Program-made: the position numbers and the translations under genes
From: Aporrectodea caliginosa
Taxonomy: Eukaryota > Annelida > Clitellata > Crassiclitellata > Lumbricidae
Length of the DNA stretch: 64,000 nt
Direction: 5' to 3'
Assembly: GCA_020284085.1 (NCBI GenBank)
Contig: JACEVL010000297.1
Location: 89,501 to 153,500, forward strand
Part shown: positions 11,256 through 23,799 of the stretch, piece by piece
How positions within the stretch are numbered: the stretch's first letter is position 1
Layout of the letters: each line of letters begins with the position of its first letter
Notes under the pieces: model-generated
What the model was told of the DNA's origin: nothing
What the model saw: the letters and a program-made list of their open reading frames with translations, nothing else
The model's database searches: none

Positions 11256-11568
11256 ATACATACATACATAGCCTACATATATACATACATACGTACATAC
11301 ATAAATGCATACATACATACATTCATATATACATACATACATACATACATACATACATACATACATACATACATACATACATACATACATACATACATTC
11401 ATATATACATACAAACATACATATGTACATACATACATATATATATATAGAAACTGTACATGCATGCATAGGCCTACATAAAAACATAACTGCATTCATC
11501 CATCCATCCATCCATCAATCCATCCATACATCCATCCATCCATCCGTCCATCCATCAATCCATCCATC
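11256..11568. repeat. (CATA)n then (CCAT)n microsatellites
   Basis: CATA-type tetranucleotide array to about 11448, then CCAT-type from about 11497. Open frames rich in Tyr-Val-Cys-Met or Ser-Ile-His-Pro here are microsatellite artefacts. Confidence 0.95.
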
Positions 11569-12220
11569 GGTTCCAGGGGCTTTCACCTCCGGACCTTCAC
11601 CTTTGGAGGCTTTCACCTTCGCTCTCATACTTATCAATTCATTAACCTTAAACGTGTAACAAATGGAATCACATAGTAAGATAAGTGAGTGACTGTAATT
11701 AACGGCATAATTATGATAACTCGCATCACTGACTGAAAATGAAACATATGCAATATAAACAAATAGCCAATAATATAAGCTACTAACTATCGTGTCATAA
11801 AGTAGATAAAGCGAGGCAATAATCAATACGTAATTAAGTTGATTTCTTATTGTAAACTTATCAAGTTTTGTTGTCCACGACGCAGAAAACTAAACATAGA
11901 CAACATAGTCCTACAAAATAAGCAACTAATTATGATGTCATCTAGCAAAAGGCCATTAAGTATGAGAAAGATGGACGATTGCTTTCAAATATCTTATTAT
12001 ATGATTCGAATTGTTGCGTGCAATTGCAGCGTTTTCGAGACAAAGGGATATGTTGACTACAATCACTGACACGCGTTATCATAATAATTACAGTCACTCA
12101 CTTTTCTTATTATTTGATTCGATTTGCTAAGCGTTTTAGTTTACGGGTAATTAATAAATGAATATGAGAGTGGAGGTGAAAGACCCCAGAGGTGAATCGA
12201 CCGGAGGTGATGACCACTGA
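11569..12220. mobile_element. palindromic (foldback) element, unit 1, intact
   Basis: The two ends (about 11569-11760 and 12030-12220) are long inverted repeats. Both contain CTTTCACCTCC, CTCTCATA and GTGAGTGACTGTAATTA, read in opposite directions. The outermost part of each arm is built of short sub-repeats of CACCTCCGGAC or CACCTCTGGGG type. It sits between CCAT microsatellites on both sides. No ORF of note. Two more copies occur at 12576-16512 and 45476-50252. Confidence 0.75.
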
Positions 12221-12225
12221 TACCC

Positions 12226-12575
12226 ATCCATCCATCCATCCATCTATCTATCCATCCATCCATCCATCCATCCATCCATCCATCCATCCATCCATCCATC
12301 CATCCATCCATCCATCCATCCATCCATCCATCCATCCATCCATCCATCCATCCATCCATCCATCCATCCATCCATCCATCCATCCATCCATCCATCCATC
12401 CATCCATCCATCCATCCATCCATCCATCCATCCATCCATCCATCCATCCATCCATCCATCCATCCATCCATCCATCCATCCATCCATCCATCCATCCATC
12501 CATCCATCCATCCATCCATCCATCCATCCATCCATCCATCCATCCATCCATACATCCATCCATACATCCATCCAT
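12226..12575. repeat. (CCAT)n microsatellite, about 350 bp
   Basis: Nearly pure CCAT array between two foldback units. Because four and three are coprime it is open in all frames on both strands. Confidence 0.98.
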
Positions 12576-12804
12576 CGGTTCCAGGGTCTTTCACCTCCGG
12601 ACCTTCACCTTTGGAGGCTTTCACCTCCGCTCTCATACTTATCAATGCATTAACCTTAAACGTGTAACAAATGGAATCAGATAGTAAGACAAGTGAGTGA
12701 CTGTAATTAACGGCAGAATTATGATAACTCGCATCACTGAGTGAAAACAAAACATATGCAATATTCAAAATAGCCTATAATAATTATAAGCTACTAATTA
12801 TCGT

Positions 12805-14234
12805 GTGGGGGTGGGAACGGGGTGGTATGCGTCTCTAAAAGCTTCTCAATGCCCACCACGCCACCTTCACGTGGTACCCCTGTTGGAAACAAAGTGCGTG
12901 GTGGACGACCGAGCCCTCGTCGGTATATGCGAGCCCAGAGACAAGGAGTCGGAAGGACGGACGATGAAGGACATCGACGTCTCGCTAAAAACACCGAGAG
13001 GAAGGCAACGGGAAACCACCTCTCTAATTTCCCAAGAAACACTTACAATGACGACGAAAAGAAATGACGTGAACAACGTGAACGGTTCCCCCCAATCGCT
13101 GTTGAGAGGAGTCGCGTTCGGCAGGAGAGGAAAGAGGGCCAGCTCGGCCTGCAAGGCCTCTCAGGTCGTCATCCAGAGAAAACCTTGTAAAGAGAAAATA
13201 AGAATCGGAACATGGAATGTGAGATCGATGAGGAGACCGGGAAAGTTAGCAAACGTGATCAGAGAAATGAGAAAGGCTAAGCTCGATATACTGGGACTAA
13301 CTGAGGTTAGATGGAAGGAAGGAGGCGACTTTATGAGAGAAGGAGTACGAGTGATATACACCGAGGATAACAAAGGACAGAGTGGAGTAGCGATCTTATT
13401 GGAAGATAGAGTTGCCAAATGTGTTACTGAAATAGAAAAATGTGGAGATAGACTACTATCAGTGAGAATACAGGCACACCCAGTTGACATCGTAATCATA
13501 CAGGTATATATATGCCAACATCAAACCATGAGGAAGAGGAAGTAGATAAAATATATGAAGGTATAGACAAAAGATTGGAAAACACAAAAGGAAAAGACTA
13601 CACAGTCATTATGGGTGACTGGAATGCTTCGGTGGGGGAGGGAGAGGAGGAAGGATATATTGGAAAATATGGACTAGGCAAAAGGAACGAAAGAGGACAG
13701 AAGCTAGTAGAGTTCTGCAAGAGGCAAAATATGGTGGTAATAATCACTTGGTACAAACAAGAAAAACGACGGAGATATACGTGGAAGGCACCAGGAGATA
13801 GGGCACGCTATCAGATGGATTATATCTTGACCAAACAACGATATCGAAATAGTGTGAAAAATGCGAAAACACTCCCTGGAGCGGATGCAGATACAGATCA
13901 TAACTTGGTAGCAATGACCGTTCACCTGCAATTAAAGTTCACCAGGAAGAAAAAGAAAGAGGTAAATAAATGGAATAAGGAGAAATTAAAGACAAAGAGT
14001 AAGGAACTGGCGGAAGGCATAGAAGAGAACATCAGAGAGATGGAAGCAGCCACAGTTACTGAAGAAAGGTGGAGAGGACTAAAGGAGACCATCACACGAG
14101 AAGCGATGAGGACGGTGGGGCAGCAACAGGGGCAGACACCACGGAAACCATGGATAACAGAGGACATGCTAAAAGAAATGGAAGAAAGAAGGACGTGGAA
14201 ACACCAGAATACAGAAGAAGCCAAGAAAGAATAA
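12805..14234 (+). pseudogene. LINE endonuclease (APE-type), frameshifted
   Basis: An exonuclease-endonuclease-phosphatase domain that would nick target DNA for retrotransposition. Seen: RIGTWNVRSM (about 13200), LDILGLTEVRW, GQSGVAILL, then after a frameshift MGDWNASVG (13610), ARYQMDYIL and DADTDHNLVAM (about 13890-13915). The frame changes at about 13505 inside a short TATATA run, where two extra bases separate VY from the following Met-Pro. A stop at 14232 ends the reading before the RT. The catalytic Asp-Asn and His positions appear intact. Confidence 0.85.
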
Positions 14235-16060
14235 TAAAAGAATAAACAAGAAATTGAGAAGAACAACGAGGAAAGCACGAGAAAAATGGTGGGAGGAGAA
14301 ATGTGAAGAACTGGAGGAAGGGAAGATACGACCAAGTATATTAAAAAGTGAGGAAGATGACAAAGAAAACAACAAGGGAAGGAGGAATAGCAGTGGAGGA
14401 TAAGGAAGGTAAGATGCTGCAGGATCCAGAAGAGATTCGAAATCGATGGAAAGAATATGTAGAAGAACTATACCAGAGTCAGGAAAAACCGAAAAACCTG
14501 AATGATGGACCGTACATGGGGACAGAAGCAGATATAGGGCCTGAGGTGTTAAAAGATGAGGTATTGGCAGCAATCAGTGACATGAAAAACAACAAAGCAG
14601 AAGGGGCAGATAACATCCCAGCAGAAATTTAAAAAATCTAGGAGAAAAAGCAACAGGAGAACTAATAAGATTATGCCAAGACATATATAACACTGGGAAA
14701 TGGCCCGAAGACTTCCTAAAGACCATCATGATACCCATAAAGAAGAAGAACAATGCAACAGCTTGTGAGGATTACAGAACAATTAGCTTACTGCCACACG
14801 CAGCCAAGATTATGCTAAAGATAATAACAAAAAGAATACAGGCAAAGGTAGAAGCTGACAAAGGATTAGGAGAAGATCAATTCGGGTTCAGAAAGGGCCG
14901 GGTACAAGAGACGCCATTGGATCACTGAGGGTCCTAGCAGAAAGAAGTCTAGAGTATGGACAAGATGTTTACATCTGTTTTGTGGATTATGAAAAGGCGT
15001 TTGACAGGGTAGATTGGAGGAAGCTGATGACTGCACTGAGACGAAGAGGAATCGACTGGAAAGATAGGATGCTTATAGGGAACCTCTATATGAACCAGAA
15101 AGTAAAGATAAGAATAGATGAAGAATGTTCAGAGGAAGGAGAAATTGGAAGAGGAGTGAGACAAGGATGTCCTCTATCACCACTTCTCTTTAATATATAT
15201 ATATATATAGAGGAGCTAATACAGGAGGCAATGGAAGAGATGGAAGAAGGAGTAAAGGTAGAAGGAAGACTTAAAAAAGCCTTAAGATTTGCTGATGACC
15301 AAGCAATGTTGGCGACGACACAGGCAGGTATACATGCACAGAAGATGATGGACAAATTAAATCTGACCTCAAAGACATACAACATGAAAATAAACATTGG
15401 AAAGACAAAGAGTATGAGGATAAGCCGAGAGGAGGGGGAGGTAACAGAGAAAATAAAAATCAACGATGAGGAGGTGGAACAGGTCAAGAGCTTTTGTTAC
15501 TTGGGAAGCATGATAACAACAGATGCAAGGTGCCAAAGCGACGTGAAACGAAGAATCGCACTGGGAAAAGATGCTTTCATGAAAAGAGGAGAATTGTTGC
15601 AAGGAGGGCTAAATAAAAGTCTAAAGAAAAGACTGGTCAAAACACTGGTATGGAGTGTGACTTTATATGGGTCAGAGACCTGGACCATCAGGAAAGAAGA
15701 GATTAAGAAATTAGAAGCTTTTGAGATGTGGATCTGGAGAAGGATGGAGAAGGTGAGCTGGACTGAGCATATAACGAATGACGAGGTACTACAAATGGTT
15801 GATGAAGAACGATCGCTAATTACAACAATAACAGAAAGACAGAAGAACTCGGTGGGGCACGATTTAAGAGGAGACTCCCTCCTGAAAGAAATCGTAGAAG
15901 GTAGAATGGTAGGGAAAAGAGGGATGGGAAGACCGAGGCAGATGATGTTGGGATGGATGGCCGACGGATACAGCGAATTAAAGGAAAAAGCACAGCACAG
16001 AGAAGAGTGGCGTCATTGGAAGTTGGAACCTGCCGAAGGGCAGAGAACTTAAAGAAGAAC
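12807..16060 (+). mobile_element. almost full-length RTE-like non-LTR retrotransposon
   Basis: A 3,254-bp insertion with an 11-bp target duplication (AATTATCGTGT at 12796-12806, AATTATCCTGT at 16061-16071). The order is a G-rich leader, endonuclease, then reverse transcriptase. There is no long poly-A, only AAAGAAGAAC at the end. The ORF is broken by several small lesions. The leader is shared with the short insertion at 4243-4510. The family is placed as RTE-like from the endonuclease/RT order and the C-terminal signature; the exact clade is not certain. Confidence 0.85.
14348..16052 (+). pseudogene. LINE reverse transcriptase, with stops
   Basis: RT domain motifs in order: KNNKAEGADNIPAEI (about 14590-14630), EDYRTISLLPHAAKIMLKI (14770), QFGFRKGR, DYEKAFDRVDW (14985-15017), GVRQGCPLSPLLFN (15155), FADD catalytic box (about 15290), and MKINIGKTKSM. 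A C-terminal part contains LYGSETWTI and MGRPRQMM. In-frame breaks lie at about 14630 and 14926. A (TA)n run just after LLFN adds Ile-Tyr repeats in frame. The catalytic Asp pair is kept. Confidence 0.9.
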
Positions 16061-16526
16061 AATTATCCTGTCATTAAGTAAACAAAGCGAGGCAATAATC
16101 ATTACGTAATTAAGTTGATTTCTTATTGTAAACTTATCAAGTTTTGTTGTCCATGACGCAGAAAACTAAACATAGACAACATAGTCCTACAAAATATGCA
16201 ACTAATTATGATGTCATCTAGCAAAAGGCCATTAAGTATGAGAAAGATGGGCGATTGCTTTCAAGTATCTTATTATCTGATTCGAAATGTTACGTGCAAT
16301 TGCAGCGTTTTCTAGACAAAGGGATATGCTGACTACAATCACTGACACGCGTTATCATAATAATTACAGTCACTCACTTTTCTTATTATTTGATTCGATT
16401 TGCTACGCGTTTTAGTTTACGGGTAATTAATAAATGAATATGAGAGTGGAGGTTAATACCCCTAGAGGTGAAAGACCCCAGAGGTGAATCGACCGGAGGT
16501 GATGACCCCTGATGGATGATCCATCC

Positions 16527-16830
16527 ATTCATCAAAATCAATCAATCAAAACTCTTTTATTGAAGCCGTATCAAATCACAAAACATTTCTACATGAAATG
16601 TCAAGATTGGCTGCAAGAGGAGTCCCAAAAAGGATCAAGATCCCGCTAACTAGGGACACCTAGAACAACATTTCAGAAATCTGAATTAGAGACAGCTAAA
16701 GAGGCTTTAAAACAGTGCAACATCAAGTTTCGTACAACAATGCAAACAGTATAATAGTAGTACATAGTAGACAATAAATGATTTACTCGATTCAAAGCAC
16801 TATGAGAAATAAAAAAAATAATTAATTTGC
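16527..16830 (-). mobile_element. 3' end of an L2-like LINE or SINE
   Basis: On the minus strand the segment ends CAATAAAAGAGTTTTGATT followed by TGATT repeats, a tail typical of L2/CR1-type elements. No coding part remains. Nothing is recognised from 16831 to 17578 apart from a relic of the degenerate repeat seen at 10390 and 10840. Confidence 0.5.
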
Positions 16831-17578
16831 GAATTCATTTGCGAATGATGCTCAGACTGCAGCTGGGAATGTCTTCACTGACAGTTTCGCGCCAACAAAT
16901 AAATTTTCGTTAAATGTGGACCTCAAATTAGCCTAAGATTAAAAATGATACAACTGAAGGAGCAGAGAATTTTTGTAATTGTTTGATTCGCACAAATAAA
17001 ATTTTTACTATTTCATGCTTGCATAGGCTACACTGTAGGCCAAACGCTTTTTAAAACTGAATTCCTTTGCGCCTAAGAAACTTATCCGCATTTACTTCAT
17101 CGTTCGAATTTTAACTGAAGCATATAGGCCTAGTTACTAATTAAGAAAAAAAACTTGGTGATTTCGCAGACCCTCCCACCATTTCTTTTATCGACTTTTC
17201 CTGAAAGTGGCGCTATACAAATATCCAATTTGCACAGCATAGCCGTCGCCTATTAACGATAATAAACAATACTTAAATAGAACTTCCTTCTCATGTTTCT
17301 TCCATTGCACTTAGATAATGTTGCACTCTGCTCCGTAGAGCGACCATTTTCCAAACTCCAGTCTGGGTCTACGTGTAACGTAAACAGGGCAGTCTGCCGT
17401 AACGTAAGCAGGTTGGTTCTAAGTAATGTGGCATTCAGAAATGATTCGTAGAGACGTGGTCTATGACCAAGACCAGCATGATGACCGTTCGTGCCAGTCA
17501 GTCAGCATGGTCAAAGGGCCCCGCGGCTAAAATTAAAATGAGAAGTTTCAGCAGAAGTAGACTTTAAAATATTTATGA

Positions 17579-17678
17579 ATGACGTCAACTATGAACGCTC
17601 TGCTTGTACTATTGCTTCTACTCCGTCTGATCCTCACATCATCATATGCTAAGATCAACCTCTATCTATATGGGAAAG
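17579..17678 (+). CDS. candidate signal-peptide exon
   Basis: From ATG 17579, or the second ATG at 17591, the frame encodes MNALLVLLLLLRLILTSSYA, a textbook signal peptide, then KINLYLYGK. A donor-like G|GTCAGT follows 17678, giving a phase 1 exit as in the exon at 23139. The frame stays open to 17887 but with low-complexity content. No partner exon is identified with confidence; a short terminal-exon-like piece occurs near 18370 and in duplicate near 20628. Could be chance. Confidence 0.35.
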
Positions 17679-17875
17679 GTCAGTCGGTAACGTTACTCGC
17701 TAACTCACACAGGTACCACTGTTTATCCATTTCTGTCTCTATCGATATTTATCTTTGGCCGTCTATATATCGCTGTCCATCTGGCTTCAGTCATTGTACT
17801 GGTGAGTCGGTCGGTCGGAATGGGTCACAGGACTTGGCTTTGACGAACACCCCAGATAAGGATAGTGGCTGTGAT

Positions 17876-18253
17876 CAGGGCTGTTAAAGGCTTGGTTTTT
17901 TGGTTTTTGGTTTTTTTGGTTTAAAAACCAAAACCAAAAAACCTCAGATTTTGGTTTTTTGTTTTTTACAAATTTCAAAATTATAAATTGCAAAAAATGT
18001 CGTCTCTTCAACTCTCTTGGCAATTGTTGTATGGTCTTTGTTAACTTCGTTTTATGACATTCTACGGTTCTACTGTTCTAGTTAATTTCATTTATATGCA
18101 TATGATTGATTTGAACGGTATTATGCCATTTTTATGAGTTTATGATCCGAAATAGGAAATTCTAAAAACCAAAAAACCAAAAAACCAAATAAAACCAAAA
18201 AACCAAAAAACCAACTTTTCATTTTGAATAAAGTTTGGTTTTTTGCACCCCTG
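17876..18253. mobile_element. hAT-type MITE with GGTTTTTT arrays
   Basis: The 8-bp duplication GCTGTGAT lies at 17868-17875 and 18254-18261. Ends are CAGGGCTGTTAAAGGC and, inverted, CAGGGGTGCAAAAAACC. The arms are runs of TTTGGTTTTT-type sequence in opposite orientation. 378 bp, non-coding. Confidence 0.8.
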
Positions 18254-18261
18254 GCTGTGAT

Positions 18262-21130
18262 AGAGTAGGAGCATTGCGGAAGCTTTGCTCTCTGTCAGTC
18301 AGGTAGAATGTCATTCACTGTAGTGAACTATTGAATTTGACATGCCAAAAGACAGGTGAATTCCCTGCAGCTGTGCTAGACTGTGTTGAAGGCAGTCATT
18401 AATCATTTACTTCGGAAATTGAGAAATTAAAGTCCGATAGTAAGGCAATTACAAACGTAGATGCATGATAACATCACCAATACCAGGCTTGTGTTTCCTT
18501 ACATTAAATCTACACACGTGGTCGTTGTTCAGAAAGCCCTCAAGATGTCCAAAAATCAATAATGTGATAAATCAAGTCAGAGACCACTTCACACCGATCA
18601 CTTTGGTATCCACTGAGAAGGACTTGTTTACGGTGAGACAACCGTAAGCAATCATCGGCTGCGGGTAAAATAACCTATCGTCTGCCCTTATCCTTGATTC
18701 TACGAATTCAGGAACTCTCAACTTCCTTCATAGTTAGGCCTAGGCTACCTAGTTAGCAATGTTTGCTAAGTAGTGAAAGTTAATTTCTCAATAATATTCA
18801 TTAGCAATTTTTTGCTGATTTTTGAAAGTCCTGTTCTTAATAAGATTGATGAACCGTTACACTCAATGTTAGACTACAACTGCGATTACGGCAAATGAAA
18901 CTGTTTTCACTGTTTGAGATAAATTGTGAAGGTGTCCTATCGACATGGTGCATAATTATGTTTCCCTAGATGGTTTAAATGCTGCTGTCATATTTTTCTT
19001 CTTTCTAAACAGTACAAGTAGTTCACGTAGGCTACGTATAAAAATTGCAAGTATTTCGCGTGCTCCCAAATAGTACGAGAAGTTCAAGTAGTTCGAGATG
19101 GTGCATATGTTTTTCTAGATCGTATGAATTCTGCTAGGTCGTATTTTCTTCTTTTAAAATAGTACAAGTAGTTCACGTATTTCTCTAGTCTTAGAGTCTT
19201 AAAATATCAGTAAGAACGGAGCACACAAGAATGGAAGGTATGATTAAATTGATTGCGACGTTTTAATTAATACTGTGAAAGCATTATTTCTTTCAATAAG
19301 ACAAATAATTATTGATAACCATACCACGCGTGCAATACCTGGCTTTCTCCGTCGCCTTCCGAGACACAAAGATGATGATGATGATGAATATGACAATTTC
19401 TACAGCGCCGTAACACGGCACATGCCGTTACAAGGGCGCTTTGACACGATAACACCTGCACACGAGCAGCCAACACGCAGCGCTCCTTTTTCGTCTACTT
19501 CGGAAATTGCGCCATAAAAGACCGATAGTAAGGCAATTGCAAACGTAGATGCATTGGATCGTCTAAAGCTATAGGCTTTTGTATCAAAACTGCGTCAACA
19601 TCTGGTATTTTGGAGCATGACTCCAGGCCAGGTGTAGACTAAAACGTCCTTGACCGCTGTTGATAAATCCCGCACGACGTTGGAAAAACCTTAGCTGTCT
19701 CGTGACTATTCTTTATTTGGAATTATTCGAAATAGTTTACAAACTAGTTTCTGTTACACTCTCATGACCATTACTCTCCAACTCTGCTTGACATAGTCGA
19801 CAAGAATGGCAAAATCTTCTGTTCTTTTTTCTTATTGTTCTCAGTTGTTCCGATTGGAACAATGGCTGCCAGCCAGCATAGAATCCAGTCTAAGATCCTG
19901 ACCCCTTTGCACTCATGTAATTGTCTCGTTGACTCTGCTCCATCAAACCTTAGGAACTTTTGAATTTGATATTTCCTGACCTTGACGCGATGAGCATCTC
20001 AAATGTTTGAATGGCTCACGTTTGTTCAACTGAGCGAACTTCTCTTTGAACAATAAATGAATATGCACAATATTTTGGCAAACGTTTTCAACTGCCTCTG
20101 GCCACATGCAATTCGGTTCAACCTAAAATCTCATATTACTGACTGATCCCCTGTATCCGTTCAACTGCACTATTTCATCTAAGTGTCATATTCATCGGTC
20201 GGTAACATTATTTTGAAAACAGATAGGGATAATAAATCTTTGACCAGAGCCATCACGAACCTTCAAGTTTAATCTGGTCAAATTCATATTGCGCTCGCTA
20301 GGCCTACACTAAGGTATCTTGAATTGGGTCAGTTGCAGTAGATTGAATTCCATCCAGTCACCGATTCTGACAATGCAGCACATTGAGAGGCAACGTAGAT
20401 AGCGGACATCGATGAAATCAGGACCTCAGAAGTCATAGACATGGGGGCAACCGCATGGAAATGACCATACCTACCAGAGTTGAGGAACGTCACAGGTAAG
20501 GATAGTGGCTACGCAAGAAGAGGGGCATGGAGATGACTATACTGTCAGTCAGGTAGAACGTCATCCACTCTAGCGCACTTGCTCACATGCCAACCTACAG
20601 GTGCTATAACTGGGGCAGGACGTTGTGGTGACTGTGTCGATAGCAATTATTAATCATCCACATCGACTATCACACCGACAAATTTGGACGTTCTGGACGT
20701 TTTTTACGGTCGTAAAAATGGCCGATTGGGCGTTACGGAAACACTGCATACGCGTGTTTACTGCCAATTACTTTCCTTTATTTCTTCATTTATTTCCTTC
20801 ACAGCGCAAACATCAGAAATTAAACGGAGGAGCCCTCCTCTGCCGTACCTAAGTGATATAAAATTTTATTAAGAAAGGATCACAAAAGAATGGCAGACAT
20901 GATGGCGACGTTCAAATTAATGTTATTAAAAGTTTTATTTCTCGAAACAATATTACTTTTTCAGGACAGAAATATTGTCGGGTTTGAATCGAAATTAATT
21001 CGTCGTATTAGAAATATATATATGAATGTTTCTTCTTTTCATATGTAATGTAATGTATCAGAAAATTTGTAAAGCGCAGCTTAAGAGCCTCTCAGAGGCT
21101 CTGTGTACGCAGGTGAAAGTCAGATGGAAA
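18262..21130. other. non-coding region with a local duplication
   Basis: No gene, RNA or element recognised. 17840-18480 and 20480-20690 share segments (GGTAAGGATAGTGGCT-type, TGTCAGTCAGGTAGAA, CATTAATCAT). The piece ACTTCGGAAATTG...CCGATAGTAAGGCAATT occurs at both 18410 and 19500. A (GAT)n run sits at about 19370. Confidence 0.5.
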
Positions 21131-21138
21131 ACGATGTA

Positions 21139-21283
21139 TGATTGTATTGTGTTGTATTTGAACACTTGTTATAGCGCCCCTGCCAGATTTCCCATTCAGA
21201 GGCGCTCCCGACTACTGCTCGAACGCTGAATCGGAGTTTCACGCCGAAGCGAATGAGCAATTGCGAGTGAAGGACTTGCCCAG
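21139..21283 (-). mobile_element. tRNA-SINE family 1, 5'-truncated copy
   Basis: Matches the 3' two thirds of the SINE at 22850-23084 on the opposite strand (GCACTCGCAATTGCTC-type body, AGAGGCGCTC, ACAAGTGTTCAAATACAA tail). The tRNA-like head is missing. Confidence 0.8.
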
Positions 21284-21439
21284 ATGTCAAACCTATAGCC
21301 ACGTAAGGAGTTTACACTCCATTGGCGTCACCTGAATAGCTGTGAGAAGTAGTTCATTTATTTCAGCAAACATGTCCTTCGAAGAAGAAGAGAAGAGCAG
21401 TCCTTTAAGCTAGTCCTCAGGCAGCCATTGGCATGAAGT

Positions 21440-21675
21440 GTTGGCGACTTCATTTTCTGAGCTCAGGCATATGCAAGCGTTAGGCCAATCCTCTCCCTCG
21501 CCGTCCCATCTTCTCACCGACTGCGTAGGGTCAGTGTACTCAAAATAGCTAAGTTTGTTTGGGAGTGCAGGTGGAGCAGAAATCTCGAAGCAACTTTTTG
21601 TCCTGGCGGGGCTTTGAACCCCCGACCTCTCGATTGACAGTCCAACACAATAACCACCACACCATCGAGCACCCC
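21440..21675 (-). mobile_element. tRNA-derived SINE, family 2
   Basis: On the minus strand the first 75 bases look tRNA-like: an A-box-like TGGTGTGGTGGTTATTGTG and a B box GGGTTCAAAGCCCCG. A non-tRNA body follows. It is not a tRNA gene, because the body continues and the stems are imperfect. The 3' boundary is uncertain. Confidence 0.55.
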
Positions 21676-21939
21676 TGTTAACCTGACATTAAATGTGTGT
21701 TTGATGTTTGCAATGGATCACTTTCTTATGGCAAATCAATAGCAACGTATGGCTCTTAGAGCACGTAGACTATGACTAACTGAGCATATCTCGTGTGAAT
21801 GCTTATTCCTTTTATCGTACAACTGGTTCACGTTGTATAGTAAAAGAGTCGTTGATCCGGCGCTAGGAAGACATGTGACTAATCGAGCCAATGAGCGGCT
21901 CCTGCGTAGCGACAGGTGTGCGTATAATAATTGCCAATC

Positions 21940-22345
21940 ATTAATTCGTCTATTAATGTTTGATGACAGAAATATTGTCGGTTTCAGAAGAAATTAATAT
22001 ATACTATAAGAAGTATAAACATACATAGGCGTAACCAAATTGAGGCAAAAGGCGGCAGTTGAGTCAATTCCTCCCACTGGGTGCTTATTGCCAATAATTC
22101 ATTCTAATATTAATTTTTGAGGACAGAAATATTGTCGGTCTTAGACGAATTCAGGCTTGAATTAATCCCTCCCAGCGCTTGCTAATGTCCAATAATTACT
22201 TTAGCTATTAATTCTTGATGACAGAAATATTGCCGGTTTAAGACGAAATGAAGTTTTCTATAAGAAACATAAGCATATATCTATTTCGGTTTCAGAATAA
22301 ATTGAAATTTTCAATGAGAAGTATAAGCATATATCTATTTCGCAT
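21940..22345. repeat. degenerate repeat with GACAGAAATATTGTCGG
   Basis: Three or four diverged units contain CCAATAATT...TATTAATT...GACAGAAATATTGTCGGTTT and ATAAGAAGTATAAGCATATA (about 21950, 22100, 22195; a further copy near 20960). The core word is itself a partial palindrome (GACA...TGTC). The rest of 21677-22849 shows nothing recognisable. Confidence 0.55.
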
Positions 22346-22849
22346 ATAGGCCTATGTATTTCGCTGAGTTGAATAAAAGGCCCCTTCTGCAGCAGGTAAT
22401 TCGTGAGTTACTTTGACACGTGACGAAAGTTTGGTGCAAACTTGCTGTGGCGAACTCTTCAATTCTTCTTCCTAGGCAAGTCGAGAACAGGGTTGGTTAA
22501 GTGTTTGCTCTATCTTTTGGAGCTCTGAATGGGATTTCTCTAAGATAAAATTGATTTAGTTATCGTAAGCAGCTGTCAGTTTTCCCATTGAAATATAAAG
22601 AAATATGTAATTAATAAGTGGCAGGTCACACGAGGTAATTCAAACGAATTCTTCTTTCATTAAAATTGTATTTTTATGATCTGTGTGAAGCATAAAACCG
22701 TGAATCTTAAGTTTGTGCACTTGGATTTATTAAAAACTGTAATTTCTGGATAAACTTTCGAACATAAACTGAAGCAGTTTCGTCTTGACATTCTGCCAGT
22801 ACGTTTCTTTGAATGTGTTGGGCACAATACAACACATCACAATACAACT

Positions 22850-23084
22850 GGGGCGCGGTGGTTTAGGGGTATGTTCGGTGCCTTGTAGCTGGAGGGTTGC
22901 GGGTTCGAATCCGCCTCAAAGTCGCCGCGTAGGGACCCTGGGCAAGTCCTTCACTCGCAATTGCTCATGCGCTTCGGCGTGAAACTCCGATTCTGCGCAG
23001 GAGTCGGGAGCGCCTCTGAATGGGAAATCTGGTAGGGGCGCTATAACAAGTGTTCAAATACAATACAATACAATACAATACAAT
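22850..23084 (+). mobile_element. tRNA-SINE family 1, full-length copy
   Basis: The tRNA-like head has an A-box region (GCGGTGGTTTAGGGGT) and a B box (GGGTTCGAATCCGCC). A body follows with GCAAGTCCTTCACTCGCAAT, then an (ATACA)n tail. Other copies: 21139-21283, 26600-26668, 36767-37011. It ends about 55 bp before the signal-peptide exon at 23139. Confidence 0.85.
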
Positions 23085-23138
23085 AAAGAATATATACGTC
23101 ATATGATAATAAAATCTTGCAATGTCTGAATATTTCAG

Positions 23139-23187
23139 ATGAAGACGTTCCTGGTGCTCGTGTTCTGCCTTCTGGTGATTGTCCATG
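23139..23187 (+). CDS. signal-peptide exon of the cysteine-rich gene, copy 3
   Basis: ATG follows directly after an acceptor-like TGAATATTTCAG, so a 5' UTR exon probably lies upstream. The exon encodes MKTFLVLVFCLLVIVH, a compact signal peptide, and ends with one base of a split codon at donor G|GTAAGG. That phase matches the cysteine-rich exon at 25336, which starts with two bases; the junction codon would be Asp, as in copies 1 and 4. The intron between them (about 2.1 kb) contains piggyBac-type element C. It is the only signal exon found for the four cysteine-rich exons. Confidence 0.7.
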
Positions 23188-23799
23188 GTAAGGCAATGAA
23201 CAATGTGACAGATAAACAGTATTTTCTTGGTCAATCCTACTCACTAAACAAAAAATGAATGCTCAATTTATTCTCAGGGTTGTGATCAGATTAATTCTAT
23301 TTTTACATATCTTTAGTTACTCTGTCGAACATTGTCTTAACCCATTAGTGCCCAAACCTTCCCCCAGTGGCCAATCTTTATGATACTTGGGAATATAACA
23401 AATGAAAGCTAGGGTAAGGTTCTTGGAACTTGTATTTATGTGATTCCGCGAGCAGCCGCTAGATGGCGTGCTGTTCCCATTTGGGAACATTGGGCACATA
23501 AGGAGTCTTTTCCCATTTGGGAACACCATGCAAATTTATTGAAGATAATCTGCTAAATTTACAGTTTTCAGTTACTACACTAGTTTTACTTTATGCGCAG
23601 CATATAGGCTACTTTGCTAGAGCAATAAAACCACACATCAATGTTGAAGTAACTAGTTTTCAGAAGTCATAAAGTAGTGTCAATGATAGCATTGTCTAAT
23701 TTTGCAATTGAACACAACGATCATACACGTCAACATACTCCAGGTATTTCTCTACAATGCCTTCCAGGAGACTGACAATGTTCTGTCTCAAATGCGATG

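Larger units (their letters stand above)
12576..16512. mobile_element. foldback element, unit 2, split by a LINE
   Basis: Left part 12576-12806 and right part 16072-16512 together equal unit 1 in length and order. The LINE 12807-16060 lies between them. The break is at AATTATCGTGT, which reads unbroken at about 11790 and 49270. Confidence 0.8.

Noticed and set aside
12141..12768. Long Ser-Ile-His-Pro and Met-Asp-Gly-Trp ORFs, also at 50101-51416 and 45040-45468
   Set aside because: They are translations of CCAT/GGAT tetranucleotide arrays, which are open in all frames.
22850..22920. tRNA gene (also 21600-21675 and 36940-37011, minus strand)
   Set aside because: A and B boxes are present, but each is the head of a SINE with a body, tail and dispersed copies. 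The cloverleaf is imperfect.
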